Shown here in pieces: positions 1 to 9,875 of a stretch of DNA of 64,000 bases (positions are counted from its first letter, which is position 1; each line of letters starts with the position of its first letter). The notes under the pieces are model-generated. The model was not told the origin of the DNA. It worked only from the letters and a program-made list of their open reading frames with translations, and searched no databases. The DNA lies in contig NZ_FULE01000005.1 of assembly GCF_900163965.1 (NCBI RefSeq), positions 1 to 64,000 on the forward strand, in the 5' to 3' direction. Source of the stretch: Vibrio ruber DSM 16370 (GTDB lineage Bacteria; Pseudomonadota; Gammaproteobacteria; Enterobacterales; Vibrionaceae). The translations under genes were made by a program, and so were the position numbers.

Positions 1-199
<199 letters not shown>

Positions 200-283
200 A
201 CAACACCGAAGGGGTTTTGTGGCTCATTAAGAACGATTTGATTGTGTAGAGAACAGAAAGACAGCTTTCCGAATTAAAGAATT

Positions 284-403
284 TGCTTGGCGACCATAGC
301 GTTTTGGACCCACCTGACTCCATGCCGAACTCAGTCGTGAAACGAAACAGCGCCGATGGTAGTGTGGGGTCTCCCCATGTGAGAGTAGGACATCGCCAGG
401 CTT
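284..403 (+). rRNA. rrf: 5S rRNA, first copy
   Basis: This is a full 5S rRNA of about 120 bases. It carries the family blocks CCCACCTGACTCCATGCCGAA and GGTAGTGTGGGGTCTCCCCA, and its ends pair as helix I (TGCTTGGCGA with TCGCCAGGC). It sits between the 23S end and tRNA-Thr. It differs from the second copy downstream at 13 positions, seven of them in the terminal helix, where pairing is kept. Confidence 0.95.
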
Positions 404-626
404 TAATTTGCAGTTTGTCTACTGAAGCTTGATGCTTTTGATAGCTGCGATGCTCATGTGCGTTTGCACACTGCGCGTCTCGCTTCAAAATCCTCATCGC
501 ACAGCGACAAACTTCTAAATAAAGCGGTTGATTGTAAGACTTTATTTAAAGAAACATCTAAGTGGAGCTGTTCAGCGTAATACTCTATTTAGCAAATGTC
601 TGTAGAGACAAGCTATTACCCAATTT

Positions 627-702
<76 letters not shown>

Positions 703-725
703 TTATATAGATAAAAATCAAATTT

Positions 726-845
726 TGTTTAGCGGCCATAGCGTTTTGGACCCACCTGATTCCATGCCGAACTCAGAAGTGAAACGAAACTGCGCCAATG
801 GTAGTGTGGGGTCTCCCCATGTGAGAGTAGGTCACTGCTAGACAC
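726..845 (+). rRNA. rrf: 5S rRNA, second copy (divergent)
   Basis: This is a second 5S gene in the same operon. It has the same core blocks as the first copy but 13 substitutions over about 119 bases. Helix I is TGTTTAGCGG paired with CTGCTAGACA. Relative to the first copy, three helix I pairs are replaced on both strands (C-G to T-A, G-C to A-T, A-T to G-C) and one becomes a G-U wobble. The changes therefore preserve the fold and the gene is probably functional. It is followed directly by the operon terminator. Confidence 0.94.
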
Positions 846-852
846 TCATTTT

Positions 853-880
853 AAAGCCCTGACATTGTCAGGGCTTTTTT
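853..880 (+). terminator. Rho-independent terminator of the rRNA operon
   Basis: An 11-bp perfect stem, AAAGCCCTGAC with GTCAGGGCTTT, closes a 3-base loop and runs into a T tract ending at 880. It lies just after the second 5S gene. Confidence 0.9.
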
Positions 881-922
881 CGTCTGGTGATTGGTGATAC
901 AGATGTAAGAGCGGCAATAAAG

Positions 923-950
923 AAAAAGCTGATGTATACATCAGCTTTTT
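923..950 (-). terminator. Terminator of the leu operon
   Basis: This is a perfect 28-base palindrome: AAAAAGCTGATGTA and its reverse complement back to back. On the minus strand, about 30 bases after the leuD stop, it forms a stem with a small loop and a five-T tail. It could stop transcripts from both sides, but the rRNA operon already has its own terminator. Confidence 0.8.
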
Positions 951-980
951 ATCACTTCCATAAATGGCTTTGTTTTTGGG

Positions 981-1586
981 CTAACTTAAGAAGCTTGGGA
1001 TTTTCGCTTCATACTCGGCAATTTTATCTTCGTGTTGCAGTGTCAGGCCGATATTATCCAGCCCGTTCAGAAGACAGTGGCGACGAAATTCATCAATTTC
1101 AAAGCTGTATTCTTGACCGTTTGCCGAAACTTTCATTGCTTCCAGATCAACGGTAATTTCAGCCCCTTCGTTAGCTTCAACGTACCGGAACAGCGCATCA
1201 ACTTCGCTCTCTTTCAGGCGAACCGGCACCATCTGGTTGTTGATTGAATTACCGTAAAAAATATCAGCAAAGCTTGGTGCGATCATGACTCGAATACCGT
1301 AATCAGCCAAGGCCCATGGGGCATGTTCACGTGATGAACCACAACCAAAGTTTTCCCGAGCCAGCAGAATACTTGCGCCCTGATAACGGGGAGCATTCAT
1401 CACAAAGTCAGGATTGGGCTGTTGGCCGGCATCGTCAAGAAAGCGCCAGTCATGAAAAAGGTGTTTACCGAAACCGATACGGTTTACTTTTTGTAGAAAC
1501 TGCTTCGGGATAATCGCATCAGTATCGACGTTCGCTGCATCCAGCGGAACGACTAAACCTGTATGTTTTTTAAATCCTGACATCAT
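981..1586 (-). CDS. leuD: 3-isopropylmalate dehydratase small subunit
   Basis: LeuD is the small subunit of isopropylmalate isomerase. With LeuC it converts 2-isopropylmalate to 3-isopropylmalate, the second step of leucine synthesis, in the cytoplasm. The 201-residue protein has the usual length and shows the swivel-domain signatures [11 protein letters not shown] near residue 22 and [15 protein letters not shown] near residue 78. Its first ATG overlaps the last base of the leuC stop (TAATG), so the two subunits are translationally coupled. It is the last gene of the operon before the palindromic terminator at 923-950. Confidence 0.97.
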   Translation of the reverse strand: MMSGFKKHTGLVVPLDAANVDTDAIIPKQFLQKVNRIGFGKHLFHDWRFLDDAGQQPNPDFVMNAPRYQGASILLARENFGCGSSREHAPWALADYGIRVMIAPSFADIFYGNSINNQMVPVRLKESEVDALFRYVEANEGAEITVDLEAMKVSANGQEYSFEIDEFRRHCLLNGLDNIGLTLQHEDKIAEYEAKIPSFLS

Positions 1587-3001
1587 TATTCCCCTTGCTC
1601 TAGTGTACGAATGTCGACAAAGTGTCCCGCGATTGCTGCCGCTGCTGCCATTGCAGGACTGACAAGGTGCGTGCGGCCATCCCGGCCTTGACGTCCTTCA
1701 AAGTTTCGGTTTGATGTCGATGCACAGCGTTCCCCCGGCCCTAAACGATCATTATTCATCGCCAGACACATGGAACATCCCGGTAAGCGCCATTCAAACC
1801 CGGCATCGGTAAAGATTTTATCCAACCCTTCAGACTCTGCTTGTGCTTTAACTTGTTCAGACCCCGGTACAACAATTGCCTGCACGTGCGGTGCGACTTG
1901 TTTACCCTGAGCAATTTTTGCCGCAGCGCGCATGTCTTCGATTCGGGAATTGGTACAAGAACCGATGAACACTTTATCGACGTTATAGTCAGAAAGGAGT
2001 TTTCCACCTTCAAGCCCCATGTAGTTCAGCGCTTTGATTGCAGATGATTGCTCAATTAAATCGCTAAAACTTTCCGGAGTCGGAATAGGTGCATCAATCG
2101 AAATCACTTGTCCCGGATTGGTGCCCCATGTGACCTGAGGTTTAATCTCGGCTGCATCTAATGTCACCACAGCATCGTATTCTGCACCGTCGTCAGATTT
2201 TAAGGTCTGCCAGTATTCGACGGCTTTATCCCAGTTCTCACCGGTTGGGGCAAATTTACGACCTTTAATATAGTCAAAAGTGGTTTGATCCGGTGCTATC
2301 AGGCCTGCTTTGGCGCCTAGTTCTATCGCCATATTACAGACCGTCATACGACCTTCCATTGACAGATCCCGAATCGCCTGACCACAGAATTCAACGACAT
2401 ATCCGGTTCCGCCTGCGGCCGTAGTTTTTCCGATGATCGCCAGCACGATATCTTTGGCAGTAATGCCGTCCGCAACCTTGCCTTGGACTTCAATTTTCAT
2501 GGTTTTAGCACGCGCTTGCTTGAGGGTCTGAGTGGCAAGTACGTGTTCAACTTCGGAAGTTCCGATACCAAAGGCCAATGAGCCGAATGCGCCATGGGTT
2601 GCCGTATGGGAGTCACCGCAAACAATGGTCATCCCCGGTAGGGTGATCCCTAATTCTGGCCCCATAACGTGTACGATACCCTGATATTTGTGATTGATAT
2701 CGTAGAGTGTGACACCGAATTCTTCGCAGTTTTTCAAGAGCGTTTCCATTTGGATCCGAGCCATTTCACCGGAAGCACTGATGTCTTTTGTGGTTGTTGA
2801 GACGTTATGATCCATCGTGGCAAAGGTTTTGTTGACCTGACGGACTGAACGACCTTTTTCCCTGAGTCCGTCGAAAGCTTGCGGAGACGTGACTTCATGA
2901 ACTAAATGACGATCGATATACAAAATCGGGTTTTCACCTTCAGCGGCAACCACGACATGTGCATCGTAGACTTTTTCGTATAATGTTTTTGCTTTTGACA
3001 T
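1586..3001 (-). CDS. leuC: 3-isopropylmalate dehydratase large subunit
   Basis: LeuC is the aconitase-like large subunit, which holds a 4Fe-4S cluster. It partners LeuD in the isomerisation step of leucine synthesis. The 471 residues match the family length. Visible signatures are DHNVSTT, the substrate block [12 protein letters not shown], the cluster region [15 protein letters not shown] and GCSMCLAMN with the paired cysteines, then [13 protein letters not shown] near the C-terminus. It lies 59 bases after leuB and is coupled to leuD. Confidence 0.97.
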   Translation of the reverse strand: MSKAKTLYEKVYDAHVVVAAEGENPILYIDRHLVHEVTSPQAFDGLREKGRSVRQVNKTFATMDHNVSTTTKDISASGEMARIQMETLLKNCEEFGVTLYDINHKYQGIVHVMGPELGITLPGMTIVCGDSHTATHGAFGSLAFGIGTSEVEHVLATQTLKQARAKTMKIEVQGKVADGITAKDIVLAIIGKTTAAGGTGYVVEFCGQAIRDLSMEGRMTVCNMAIELGAKAGLIAPDQTTFDYIKGRKFAPTGENWDKAVEYWQTLKSDDGAEYDAVVTLDAAEIKPQVTWGTNPGQVISIDAPIPTPESFSDLIEQSSAIKALNYMGLEGGKLLSDYNVDKVFIGSCTNSRIEDMRAAAKIAQGKQVAPHVQAIVVPGSEQVKAQAESEGLDKIFTDAGFEWRLPGCSMCLAMNNDRLGPGERCASTSNRNFEGRQGRDGRTHLVSPAMAAAAAIAGHFVDIRTLEQGE

Positions 3002-3060
3002 TGCTTCTACCTTGAGCTTGTTCGTGGAGCGAGAGTCCTCTCGGTCTCATGCTTATGCAC

Positions 3061-4170
<1,110 letters not shown>

Positions 4171-4255
4171 TCACTCTCGTATTTATTGATTTGGTTGCCT
4201 ACTTCGGTCTATGTGACACAACGAGACTGACGCGTAGGCAACTTATATTGTTGTA

Positions 4256-5803
4256 TTATACTGTGGCTATTTTTTTCTTTTTGATGACTTCAATCTGATC
4301 GGCACGTTGAATACTGTTGATCACATGCAGCAATGCTTCTCCTGAAGCTTCAACGATATCGGTCGAGATACCTGTTCCATGATACTTGCGGCCTTTGTAG
4401 TTGGCGATAATATCCGCTTGTCCCAGACCATCTTCTCCTTCACCTTTCGCCGTCAGATCGAATTTATCGAGGACGATATCGTAACCGGTCACACGATAGA
4501 TACATTGATATAATGCGTCTACCGGGCCGTTACCGACTGCCGCTTCACATTTTTCTTCATCACCACATTGTAACTTAATCGTGGTGGTTGCCATGACACT
4601 GCCCGATTGAACGCTCAGATAGTTCAGTTTGTAGAAATCGTCTTCTTCACGTAAGTTAGAGAAGAACATTAAAGATTCTAAGTCATAATCGAACACCTGA
4701 CCCTTACGGTCTGCAAGTTTCAGGAAGTCTTCATAAAGTGCATCCAAGCTGTACTCATCTTCTTGATAGCCCATTGCATCCATATGGCTCTTCACCGCAG
4801 CTCTGCCACTACGACTGGTCAGATTCAATGCCTGATTTTTCAGACCTATCGACTCCGGCGTCATAATTTCATAGGTATTTTTATTTTTCAGCATACCATC
4901 TTGGTGAATGCCTGAAGAATGGCTGAATGCATTGGCGCCAACGATTGCTTTGTTGCTTTGGATTGGCATATTACATATTTGGCTGACTAATTTACTTGTC
5001 CGGTGAATTTCATCGTGCTTGATTCCCGTATGAACACCTAACAGCTCTTGGCGAGTTTTGATGATCATGGCGATTTCTTCTAGAGCACAGTTTCCGGCGC
5101 GCTCACCGATACCGTTGATTGTTCCTTCAACCTGACGCGCTCCGGCTTGAATTGCACTGATGGAATTCGCAACGGACATCCCCAAATCATCGTGGCAGTG
5201 GACAGAAATGATTGCTTTATCAATGTTGGGGACTCGATTGAACAATGTCTGAATGATACCACCAAATTCTCCCGGGACAGTATAACCGACTGTATCAGGG
5301 ATATTAATTGTTCTTGCTCCGGCATCAATTGCTGCTTCAACCATCTGACATAAGTTGTCGATAGGGGTTCGGCCTGCATCCTCACAAGAGAACTCAACAT
5401 CATCCGTATACCGACGTGCATGTTTGATTGCCTTCACGCCCATTTCTACTACTTGTTCATAGCTACGACGCAGTTTGTCCTGGACATGGATTGTTGATGT
5501 TGAAATGAAGGTGTGAATACGGAATGCTTCGGCAATTTTCAAGGCTTCCGCAGCAGCATCGATATCTTTTTCTACCGCACGTGCCAAGGCACAGACTCGG
5601 ATATTTTTAATGTTCTTTGCTATGGTTTGTACCGATTCGAAATCCCCCGGCGAGGAGACGGGAAACCCTGCTTCAATGACATCCACTCCCAGTCGCTCCA
5701 GAGCATAGGCTATTTGTAATTTTTCTCTCACCGTTAAACTTGCAGATAATGCTTGTTCTCCGTCCCGTAAGGTTGTATCGAAGATAATGACCTGATCGTT
5801 CAT
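4256..5803 (-). CDS. leuA: 2-isopropylmalate synthase
   Basis: LeuA condenses acetyl-CoA with 2-ketoisovalerate, the committed step of leucine synthesis. The 515 residues comprise an N-terminal TIM barrel, with [14 protein letters not shown] near residue 10, the metal-binding [12 protein letters not shown], and [13 protein letters not shown], followed by a C-terminal regulatory domain that normally binds leucine for feedback inhibition. It is the first structural gene of the operon, preceded by a leader peptide and attenuator (5879-6002), so transcription should respond to charged tRNA-Leu. Confidence 0.97.
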   Translation of the reverse strand: MNDQVIIFDTTLRDGEQALSASLTVREKLQIAYALERLGVDVIEAGFPVSSPGDFESVQTIAKNIKNIRVCALARAVEKDIDAAAEALKIAEAFRIHTFISTSTIHVQDKLRRSYEQVVEMGVKAIKHARRYTDDVEFSCEDAGRTPIDNLCQMVEAAIDAGARTINIPDTVGYTVPGEFGGIIQTLFNRVPNIDKAIISVHCHDDLGMSVANSISAIQAGARQVEGTINGIGERAGNCALEEIAMIIKTRQELLGVHTGIKHDEIHRTSKLVSQICNMPIQSNKAIVGANAFSHSSGIHQDGMLKNKNTYEIMTPESIGLKNQALNLTSRSGRAAVKSHMDAMGYQEDEYSLDALYEDFLKLADRKGQVFDYDLESLMFFSNLREEDDFYKLNYLSVQSGSVMATTTIKLQCGDEEKCEAAVGNGPVDALYQCIYRVTGYDIVLDKFDLTAKGEGEDGLGQADIIANYKGRKYHGTGISTDIVEASGEALLHVINSIQRADQIEVIKKKKIATV

Positions 5804-5878
5804 ATTGGCTGGCTCCTAGACCGGTAAGTAGTTGTGTTTGCTCACTGATATTTTCTTTTGTAAAGTGCTTTCAGCTAT

Positions 5879-5909
5879 AAAAAAACCCGCATTTCGATGC
5901 GGGTTTTTG
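5879..5909 (-). terminator. Attenuator terminator of the leu leader
   Basis: On the minus strand AAAAACCCGCAT pairs with ATGCGGGTTTTT around a CGAA tetraloop and runs into extra T residues. It lies about 30 bases after the leuL stop and 75 bases before leuA, which is the position of the regulatory terminator in leucine-type attenuation. Confidence 0.88.
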
Positions 5910-5939
5910 TGATTCTTTGTGGTGTCTTCTGTCCACAGG

Positions 5940-6002
5940 CTACCCGCGCGATTGATACACGATAAGGAGGAGGCCTAGTAGGAGAGAAGTTTTCAATGTC
6001 AT
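5940..6002 (-). CDS. leuL: leu operon leader peptide (20 residues)
   Basis: This is a 21-codon frame reading MTLKTSLLLGLLLIVYQSRG. Seven of the 20 residues are leucine. Six of them fall in seven consecutive codons (CTC CTA CTA GGC CTC CTC CTT), including rarer CTA codons. Such a run acts as a ribosome stalling site when Leu-tRNA is scarce, which lets an antiterminator form and leuABCD be transcribed. The frame begins about 26 bases after the predicted transcription start and is followed by the terminator at 5879-5909. The mechanism is known for enteric leu operons; here it is inferred from the arrangement. Confidence 0.9.
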   Translation of the reverse strand: MTLKTSLLLGLLLIVYQSRG

Positions 6003-6035
6003 ATTCATTTACTTTCCACAAAATTCAATAACAAA

Positions 6036-6064
6036 TTAGTACCGCACCTGATACATTACGTCAA
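6036..6064 (-). promoter_or_regulatory. Sigma-70 promoter of leuLABCD
   Basis: On the minus strand TTGACG (6064-6059) and TACTAA (6041-6036) are spaced by exactly 17 bases. The expected start near 6028 gives a short 5' leader before leuL at 6002. No better promoter is seen between leuL and the divergent gene. Confidence 0.72.
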
Positions 6065-6320
6065 CCCAAAATTGTATATTTATTGGTAATACCTGTTTAG
6101 GGGACAAATGATATTCGGTGTATCACGATGGTCGGATGTGATCTTACATGGGACATGGGGGTAACGCTGGCCGGAAATCGTCGTGTAAGTCTCTGTGTCT
6201 GATCCAAATTAGCTTTCCGCTTTGAGTTTTTCGGTATACGACACCGATAATGCTATTCCTTGTTGATTATCCCTTCACTCTGATGACCCGTTCAGAATTG
6301 ATTCTATCCAACAACATTTA

Positions 6321-6376
6321 TGGTTTCGATAATAAATTCATGGTTCCGACAATAAATTCATGGTTCCGACAATAAA
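6321..6376. repeat. Three tandem 20-bp repeats
   Basis: Three head-to-tail copies of a 20-base unit begin at 6321, 6341 and 6361. The first differs from the second at two positions and the third diverges in its last few bases. The unit contains TGGTTCCGAC and AATAAATTCA. The array lies in the 445-base gap between the leu promoter and the PAP2 gene, 70 bases upstream of the latter, where it could act as regulator sites or be a slippage product. The rest of the gap (6065-6320) shows nothing I recognise. Confidence 0.85.
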
Positions 6377-6447
6377 TAGTCACACCGCTGTCATCTGGAC
6401 TGATTAGTGTCTTGGGTATAAAGGGGTTGAACTATAGGAATTCAATC

Positions 6448-6981
6448 ATGAGAGTTATTGAACCAATTGTGAAATTTGATCTGGCCTTGTCGCTGTTCTG
6501 CCTGCAACATCGATTCAGTTACCCGTTGGCGCGTATCAGCCGAGCGATATCTCATACCGGGGACGGTCATTTATATATTGTGATCGGTGGTATCGCTTTT
6601 TTGGTTGATGGGATTGCAGGTCAGGCATTGCTCATTACCGGATTGATCTCATTCCTGATTGAGTTACCCCTCTACTGGTTGTTTAAAAATATTTTCCAGC
6701 GACGTCGACCTCAAGAATTTTCTTCAAGGGTGATTGCTTATATTACACCTTCTGATCGGTTTAGCTTACCCTCCGGGCATACCAGTGCCGCTTTTCTGAT
6801 GGCGACACTCATCGCTTCTTTCTATCCCTCATTGTCAATCATGGTGTTTCTCTGGGCGGGATGTATTGGTGCTGCCCGTATTTTGTTAGGCGTTCACTTT
6901 TTCACCGATGTGTTGATTGGTGCTTTGTTAGGGATTAGCTGTGCGCAAGCCGGCCAACTCGTCACGGAGTGGATGATTTGA
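6448..6981 (+). CDS. PAP2-family membrane phosphatase
   Basis: This is a 177-residue integral membrane acid phosphatase of the PAP2 superfamily, which removes phosphate from lipid phosphates such as undecaprenyl or phosphatidylglycerol phosphate. The three catalytic motifs are present: KNIFQRRRP (K-X6-RP), LPSGHTS (PSGH) and ARILLGVHFFTD (R-X5-H-X3-D). Several hydrophobic segments flank them. I chose the ATG at 6448 because AGGA lies 8 bases upstream; an in-frame start at 6412 has no clear ribosome site. The stop overlaps the start of the glycosyltransferase, so the two are likely co-translated. The substrate is unknown. Confidence 0.85.
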   Translation: MRVIEPIVKFDLALSLFCLQHRFSYPLARISRAISHTGDGHLYIVIGGIAFLVDGIAGQALLITGLISFLIELPLYWLFKNIFQRRRPQEFSSRVIAYITPSDRFSLPSGHTSAAFLMATLIASFYPSLSIMVFLWAGCIGAARILLGVHFFTDVLIGALLGISCAQAGQLVTEWMI

Positions 6982-8021
6982 AAATTCTCTATGGTGTTCA
7001 GGGAACAGGAAATGGTCATACGGCACGAGCCAGAGCGATGAGTCATGCACTCCGGCAATATCATGTTGATGTCGATTTTATTTTCAGTGGCAGGGAAAAA
7101 GATAAATATTTTTCAATGGACTGCTTCGGCAATTATCAAACCCGTCGCGGGTTGACTTTTATCACCGAAAAAGGCCGGGTCAATTATTTAAGAACAGCCA
7201 GAGAGAATCATTTCAGCCAATTGATTTCCGATATCCGTCAGCTCGATCTCAGCACTTATGATTTAGTGATCAGTGATTTTGAACCCATTACCTCATGGGC
7301 AGCAAAATTACAGCACAAACCCTGTATTAGTTTGAGTCATCAGAATGCTTTTCGTTATCCGGTACCATTGAAGGGAGCAAATTGGCTTGATAAGAAAATC
7401 ATTACCAATTTTGCACCGGCAGACCATTATCTAGGCTTGCACTGGTATCACTTTGAACATCCGCTCTTACCGCCGATTATCCATACTGAGGGGGCAGCAG
7501 CAGAAAACCAATCTTTCATTTTAATCTATCTGCCATTCGAATCACTGGAATCCATTATGGAACTGTTTTTTCGTTTCGGTCACTATCGGTTTGTCTGTTA
7601 TCACCCGATGGTTGAGGAAGTGAAGCAGACAGAAAACATGATGTTTCATCCATTATCTCATGAGCATTTCCAAGAGCATTTGCGCTGTTGTGCCGGTGTG
7701 ATTGCCAATGGTGGTTTTGAACTTCCTTCTGAAGCCATGTCATATGGCAAAAAATTACTACTCAAACCTTTGATGGGCCAATTTGAGCAACAGAGTAACG
7801 TGGCAACTCTTGAAATTCTGGGGCTTGCTTCTGCGATGGAATCGCTGGATGTCGCTGTGATTCGCCAGTGGCTCGAGGAGCCGAACGCAGAGCGCGTTGT
7901 TTATCCCGATGTTGCCCAAGCGATTGCTGAGTGGGTGGTTCAAGGGGGATGGGATGACCATCGGCAACTGTGTCATTCACTCTGGAAGCAAGTCAACTTT
8001 CCGGACTATGTGATGGTTTAA
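6978..8021 (+). CDS. MJ1255-family glycosyltransferase-like protein
   Basis: A protein of about 347 residues with the N-terminal KILYGVQGTGNGHTARA block typical of a family related to GT-B glycosyltransferases (MJ1255/VC2487 type). A later GVIANGGFELPSEAMSYGK stretch resembles the nucleotide-sugar binding loop of UDP-glycosyltransferases. I favour the TTG at 6978 because GGAG (6966-6969) is 8 bases upstream and the product then begins MKILYG, as family members do. A GTG at 6969 is also possible but overlaps that ribosome site. The gene overlaps the PAP2 stop (TTGA). Donor and acceptor are unknown. Confidence 0.8.
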   Translation: MKILYGVQGTGNGHTARARAMSHALRQYHVDVDFIFSGREKDKYFSMDCFGNYQTRRGLTFITEKGRVNYLRTARENHFSQLISDIRQLDLSTYDLVISDFEPITSWAAKLQHKPCISLSHQNAFRYPVPLKGANWLDKKIITNFAPADHYLGLHWYHFEHPLLPPIIHTEGAAAENQSFILIYLPFESLESIMELFFRFGHYRFVCYHPMVEEVKQTENMMFHPLSHEHFQEHLRCCAGVIANGGFELPSEAMSYGKKLLLKPLMGQFEQQSNVATLEILGLASAMESLDVAVIRQWLEEPNAERVVYPDVAQAIAEWVVQGGWDDHRQLCHSLWKQVNFPDYVMV

Positions 8022-8426
8022 CCCCGCCTGAATTATTGATCAAAATAAATTCATTTTACTTGTTATATATGATGTGAATGATTGTCGGTTTTTTGTCGTA
8101 AACCTATAACTCGCGTCAATTAATTTTGTAAATCTGATAAAATGCGCGATTTGATGTTTTTTGATGTTTTTTTAACTTGTTGTTTTTTATCGTTATTTTT
8201 ACAAATCAGGTAAAATAAACTGACTTTTTATCAATCCAGTTGCCTTTTGTATATCAATTAAAAGATAGTTAATTGCACAGCCTACTTATACGATTTATCA
8301 ATAGGTTGTTCAAAAGAGAATCACGTTGAGTCACTTTATCTGATGTATGTCACTTTACCTGACAAGAGTGCTATCCCACGAGGGATAACGAAAGTGATGA
8401 CTGAAGCAAAACAAAGAGGCATTCTG
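8022..8426. other. AT-rich leuO upstream region
   Basis: These 405 bases hold no gene. They are strikingly rich in A and T, with long T runs, a 10-base direct repeat TTGATGTTTT at 8151-8170, and two similar boxes, AATCTGATAAAAT (8131) and AATCAGGTAAAAT (8204). Such AT-rich DNA upstream of leuO is a known target of H-NS silencing and LeuO self-activation in enteric bacteria. The same role here is inferred. Confidence 0.6.
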
Positions 8427-9395
8427 ATGTTAGAAAAAAAAGAAGTTATCCAACCTGTCGCCAGCTATCGGATGGAAAGTACGTTACGAGGCGTTGATTT
8501 GAATTTGCTCACGGTGTTTGATGCGGTGATGCAAGAACAAAATATCACTCGGGCAGCGCATAATTTAGGGATGTCTCAGCCTGCAGTCAGTAACGCTGTG
8601 GCACGGCTGAAAGTGATGTTTAATGATGAACTTTTCATGCGTCAGGGGCGGGGGATTCAGCCGACTCAGCGCGCCCGGCAGCTTTTTGGCCCGATCCGCC
8701 AGGCATTGCAGTTAATTCGTAATGAACTGCCGAATTCAGTCTTTACGCCTGAATCTTCAACCAGACAGTTCAATTTGGCCATTTGTAGTCCGAATGATTT
8801 GCGCTTTGCACCGAAGATTTTCTCGTCGATTCACGATCAGGCACCTCAAGTGCAACTGCATTTAGAGGCCGACTCGAATCAGCAACTTGCCGAACGGTTA
8901 CGGTATCAGGAAGTTGATTTTGTCATTGACTATGCTCGTTTTGACGAATCCGGATTTTGTAGCACCGAAATTTTCCAAGATGAACTGGTGATTGTTGCCT
9001 CTAAGCAACATCCCCGTATCCAAGGGACAATCACGCCGGCACAAGTGATTGAAGAGCAACACGCGAAGTTGTCTCAGGCGCACGGTATCCGGAGTTTTAG
9101 TGAACAGGCTTACCGGGATATCGATTGTCACTCTCATTATGAGGGGACGAGTTTAAGTAATGTACTTTATGTCGTGAGTCAGTCAGAGCTGATTACCATT
9201 GCACCACGCTGGTTGGTGGAAGCATCACCGAATAGCGAACAACTTCAAACCATCGCCTTACCGTTTGAACGCAAGCAGATCAGTGGTTATTTGAGCTGGC
9301 ACGAATCGAATGAGAAAGATAAAGGACATGGCTGGTTAAGAGAACAGCTGATGATGATTTGTGGTGAAATCGTCGGTGTACCGATGAGCAACTAA
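8427..9395 (+). CDS. leuO: LysR-type regulator LeuO
   Basis: LeuO is a global LysR-type DNA-binding regulator that often counters H-NS silencing and affects stress and virulence genes. The winged helix contains VDLNLLTVFDAVMQEQNITR and MSQPAVSNAVARLK, nearly identical to enteric LeuO as I recall it. The effector domain ends with LSWHESNEKDKGHGWLREQL. I start at ATG 8427 (MLEKKE, 322 residues) because GAGG lies 7 bases upstream. Earlier in-frame starts at 8397 and 8343 would add 10-28 residues. It lies between leuABCD and ilvIH as in other Vibrio and enteric genomes. Confidence 0.95.
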   Translation: MLEKKEVIQPVASYRMESTLRGVDLNLLTVFDAVMQEQNITRAAHNLGMSQPAVSNAVARLKVMFNDELFMRQGRGIQPTQRARQLFGPIRQALQLIRNELPNSVFTPESSTRQFNLAICSPNDLRFAPKIFSSIHDQAPQVQLHLEADSNQQLAERLRYQEVDFVIDYARFDESGFCSTEIFQDELVIVASKQHPRIQGTITPAQVIEEQHAKLSQAHGIRSFSEQAYRDIDCHSHYEGTSLSNVLYVVSQSELITIAPRWLVEASPNSEQLQTIALPFERKQISGYLSWHESNEKDKGHGWLREQLMMICGEIVGVPMSN

Positions 9396-9404
9396 CCCGT
9401 GTTT

Positions 9405-9437
9405 GATGTTGCCGACCCTGCTGCGGAAGGCAACATC
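9405..9437 (+). terminator. Possible leuO terminator
   Basis: A 9-bp inverted repeat (GATGTTGCC with GGCAACATC) closes a 15-base loop 10 bases after the leuO stop. The T tract after it is poor (GATTTGTTCT), so termination may be weak or partly Rho-dependent. Confidence 0.45.
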
Positions 9438-9742
9438 GATTTGTTCTGCTTCGCGCTTATCTCCTGCCATATTATCACCCTTCTTTTTTACCTGTTGTTA
9501 GTCAGGCTTGTTTACTTTATATCAACAGATTTGTTTCTTCTTTAGCATCTTGGTGACTTTTTTTACATGAGATGAATATTTTATGTCTTTTTTGATAGTT
9601 TATTTGACATAGTTATCTGATTTTTGGTGGATTTGCCGTAGAGAAAACTCCAATACCCTCTGTGTGCAATATTTTCCGTAAAATGCGACGAGAAACCGAA
9701 TAGACCAACCTTTCAGAAGCGAGTAAAGTTGCTCTATCCCTT

Positions 9743-9826
9743 GTGGTGTTATGACCCTGCAAGGACATAGCCATTAGCGAATCGAATTCGATTAGGCTAC
9801 GAATAAGCCCTAGACTATGTAACCAC
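9743..9826 (+). promoter_or_regulatory. Candidate structured RNA leader of ilvIH
   Basis: In the 480-base gap before ilvI, several complementary blocks nest within 84 bases. GTGGT (9743) pairs with ACCAC (9822) and ACATAG (9765) with CTATGT (9815). Inside are two small hairpins, AATCG/CGATT around AATT (9780-9793) and GGCT/AGCC (9795-9809). Together they form a branched fold 50 bases before the ilvI ribosome site. An eight-codon frame starts inside it at 9751. There is no run of Ile, Val or Leu codons and no U-tract, so classical attenuation is not supported. I see nothing else definite in the rest of the gap. Confidence 0.4.
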
Positions 9827-9875
9827 CAGACTGTTGAACTGACCTCGGGATACAGTGACTGGTAAGGAGAATAAT

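Noticed and set aside
9683..9703. Six-codon frame (MRRETE) upstream of ilvI
   Set aside because: Too short, no ribosome site and no relevant codons; expected by chance.
9751..9777. Eight-codon frame (MTLQGHSH) as an ilvIH leader peptide
   Set aside because: It has no branched-chain amino acid codons, no good ribosome site and no following terminator, so classical attenuation is not supported.
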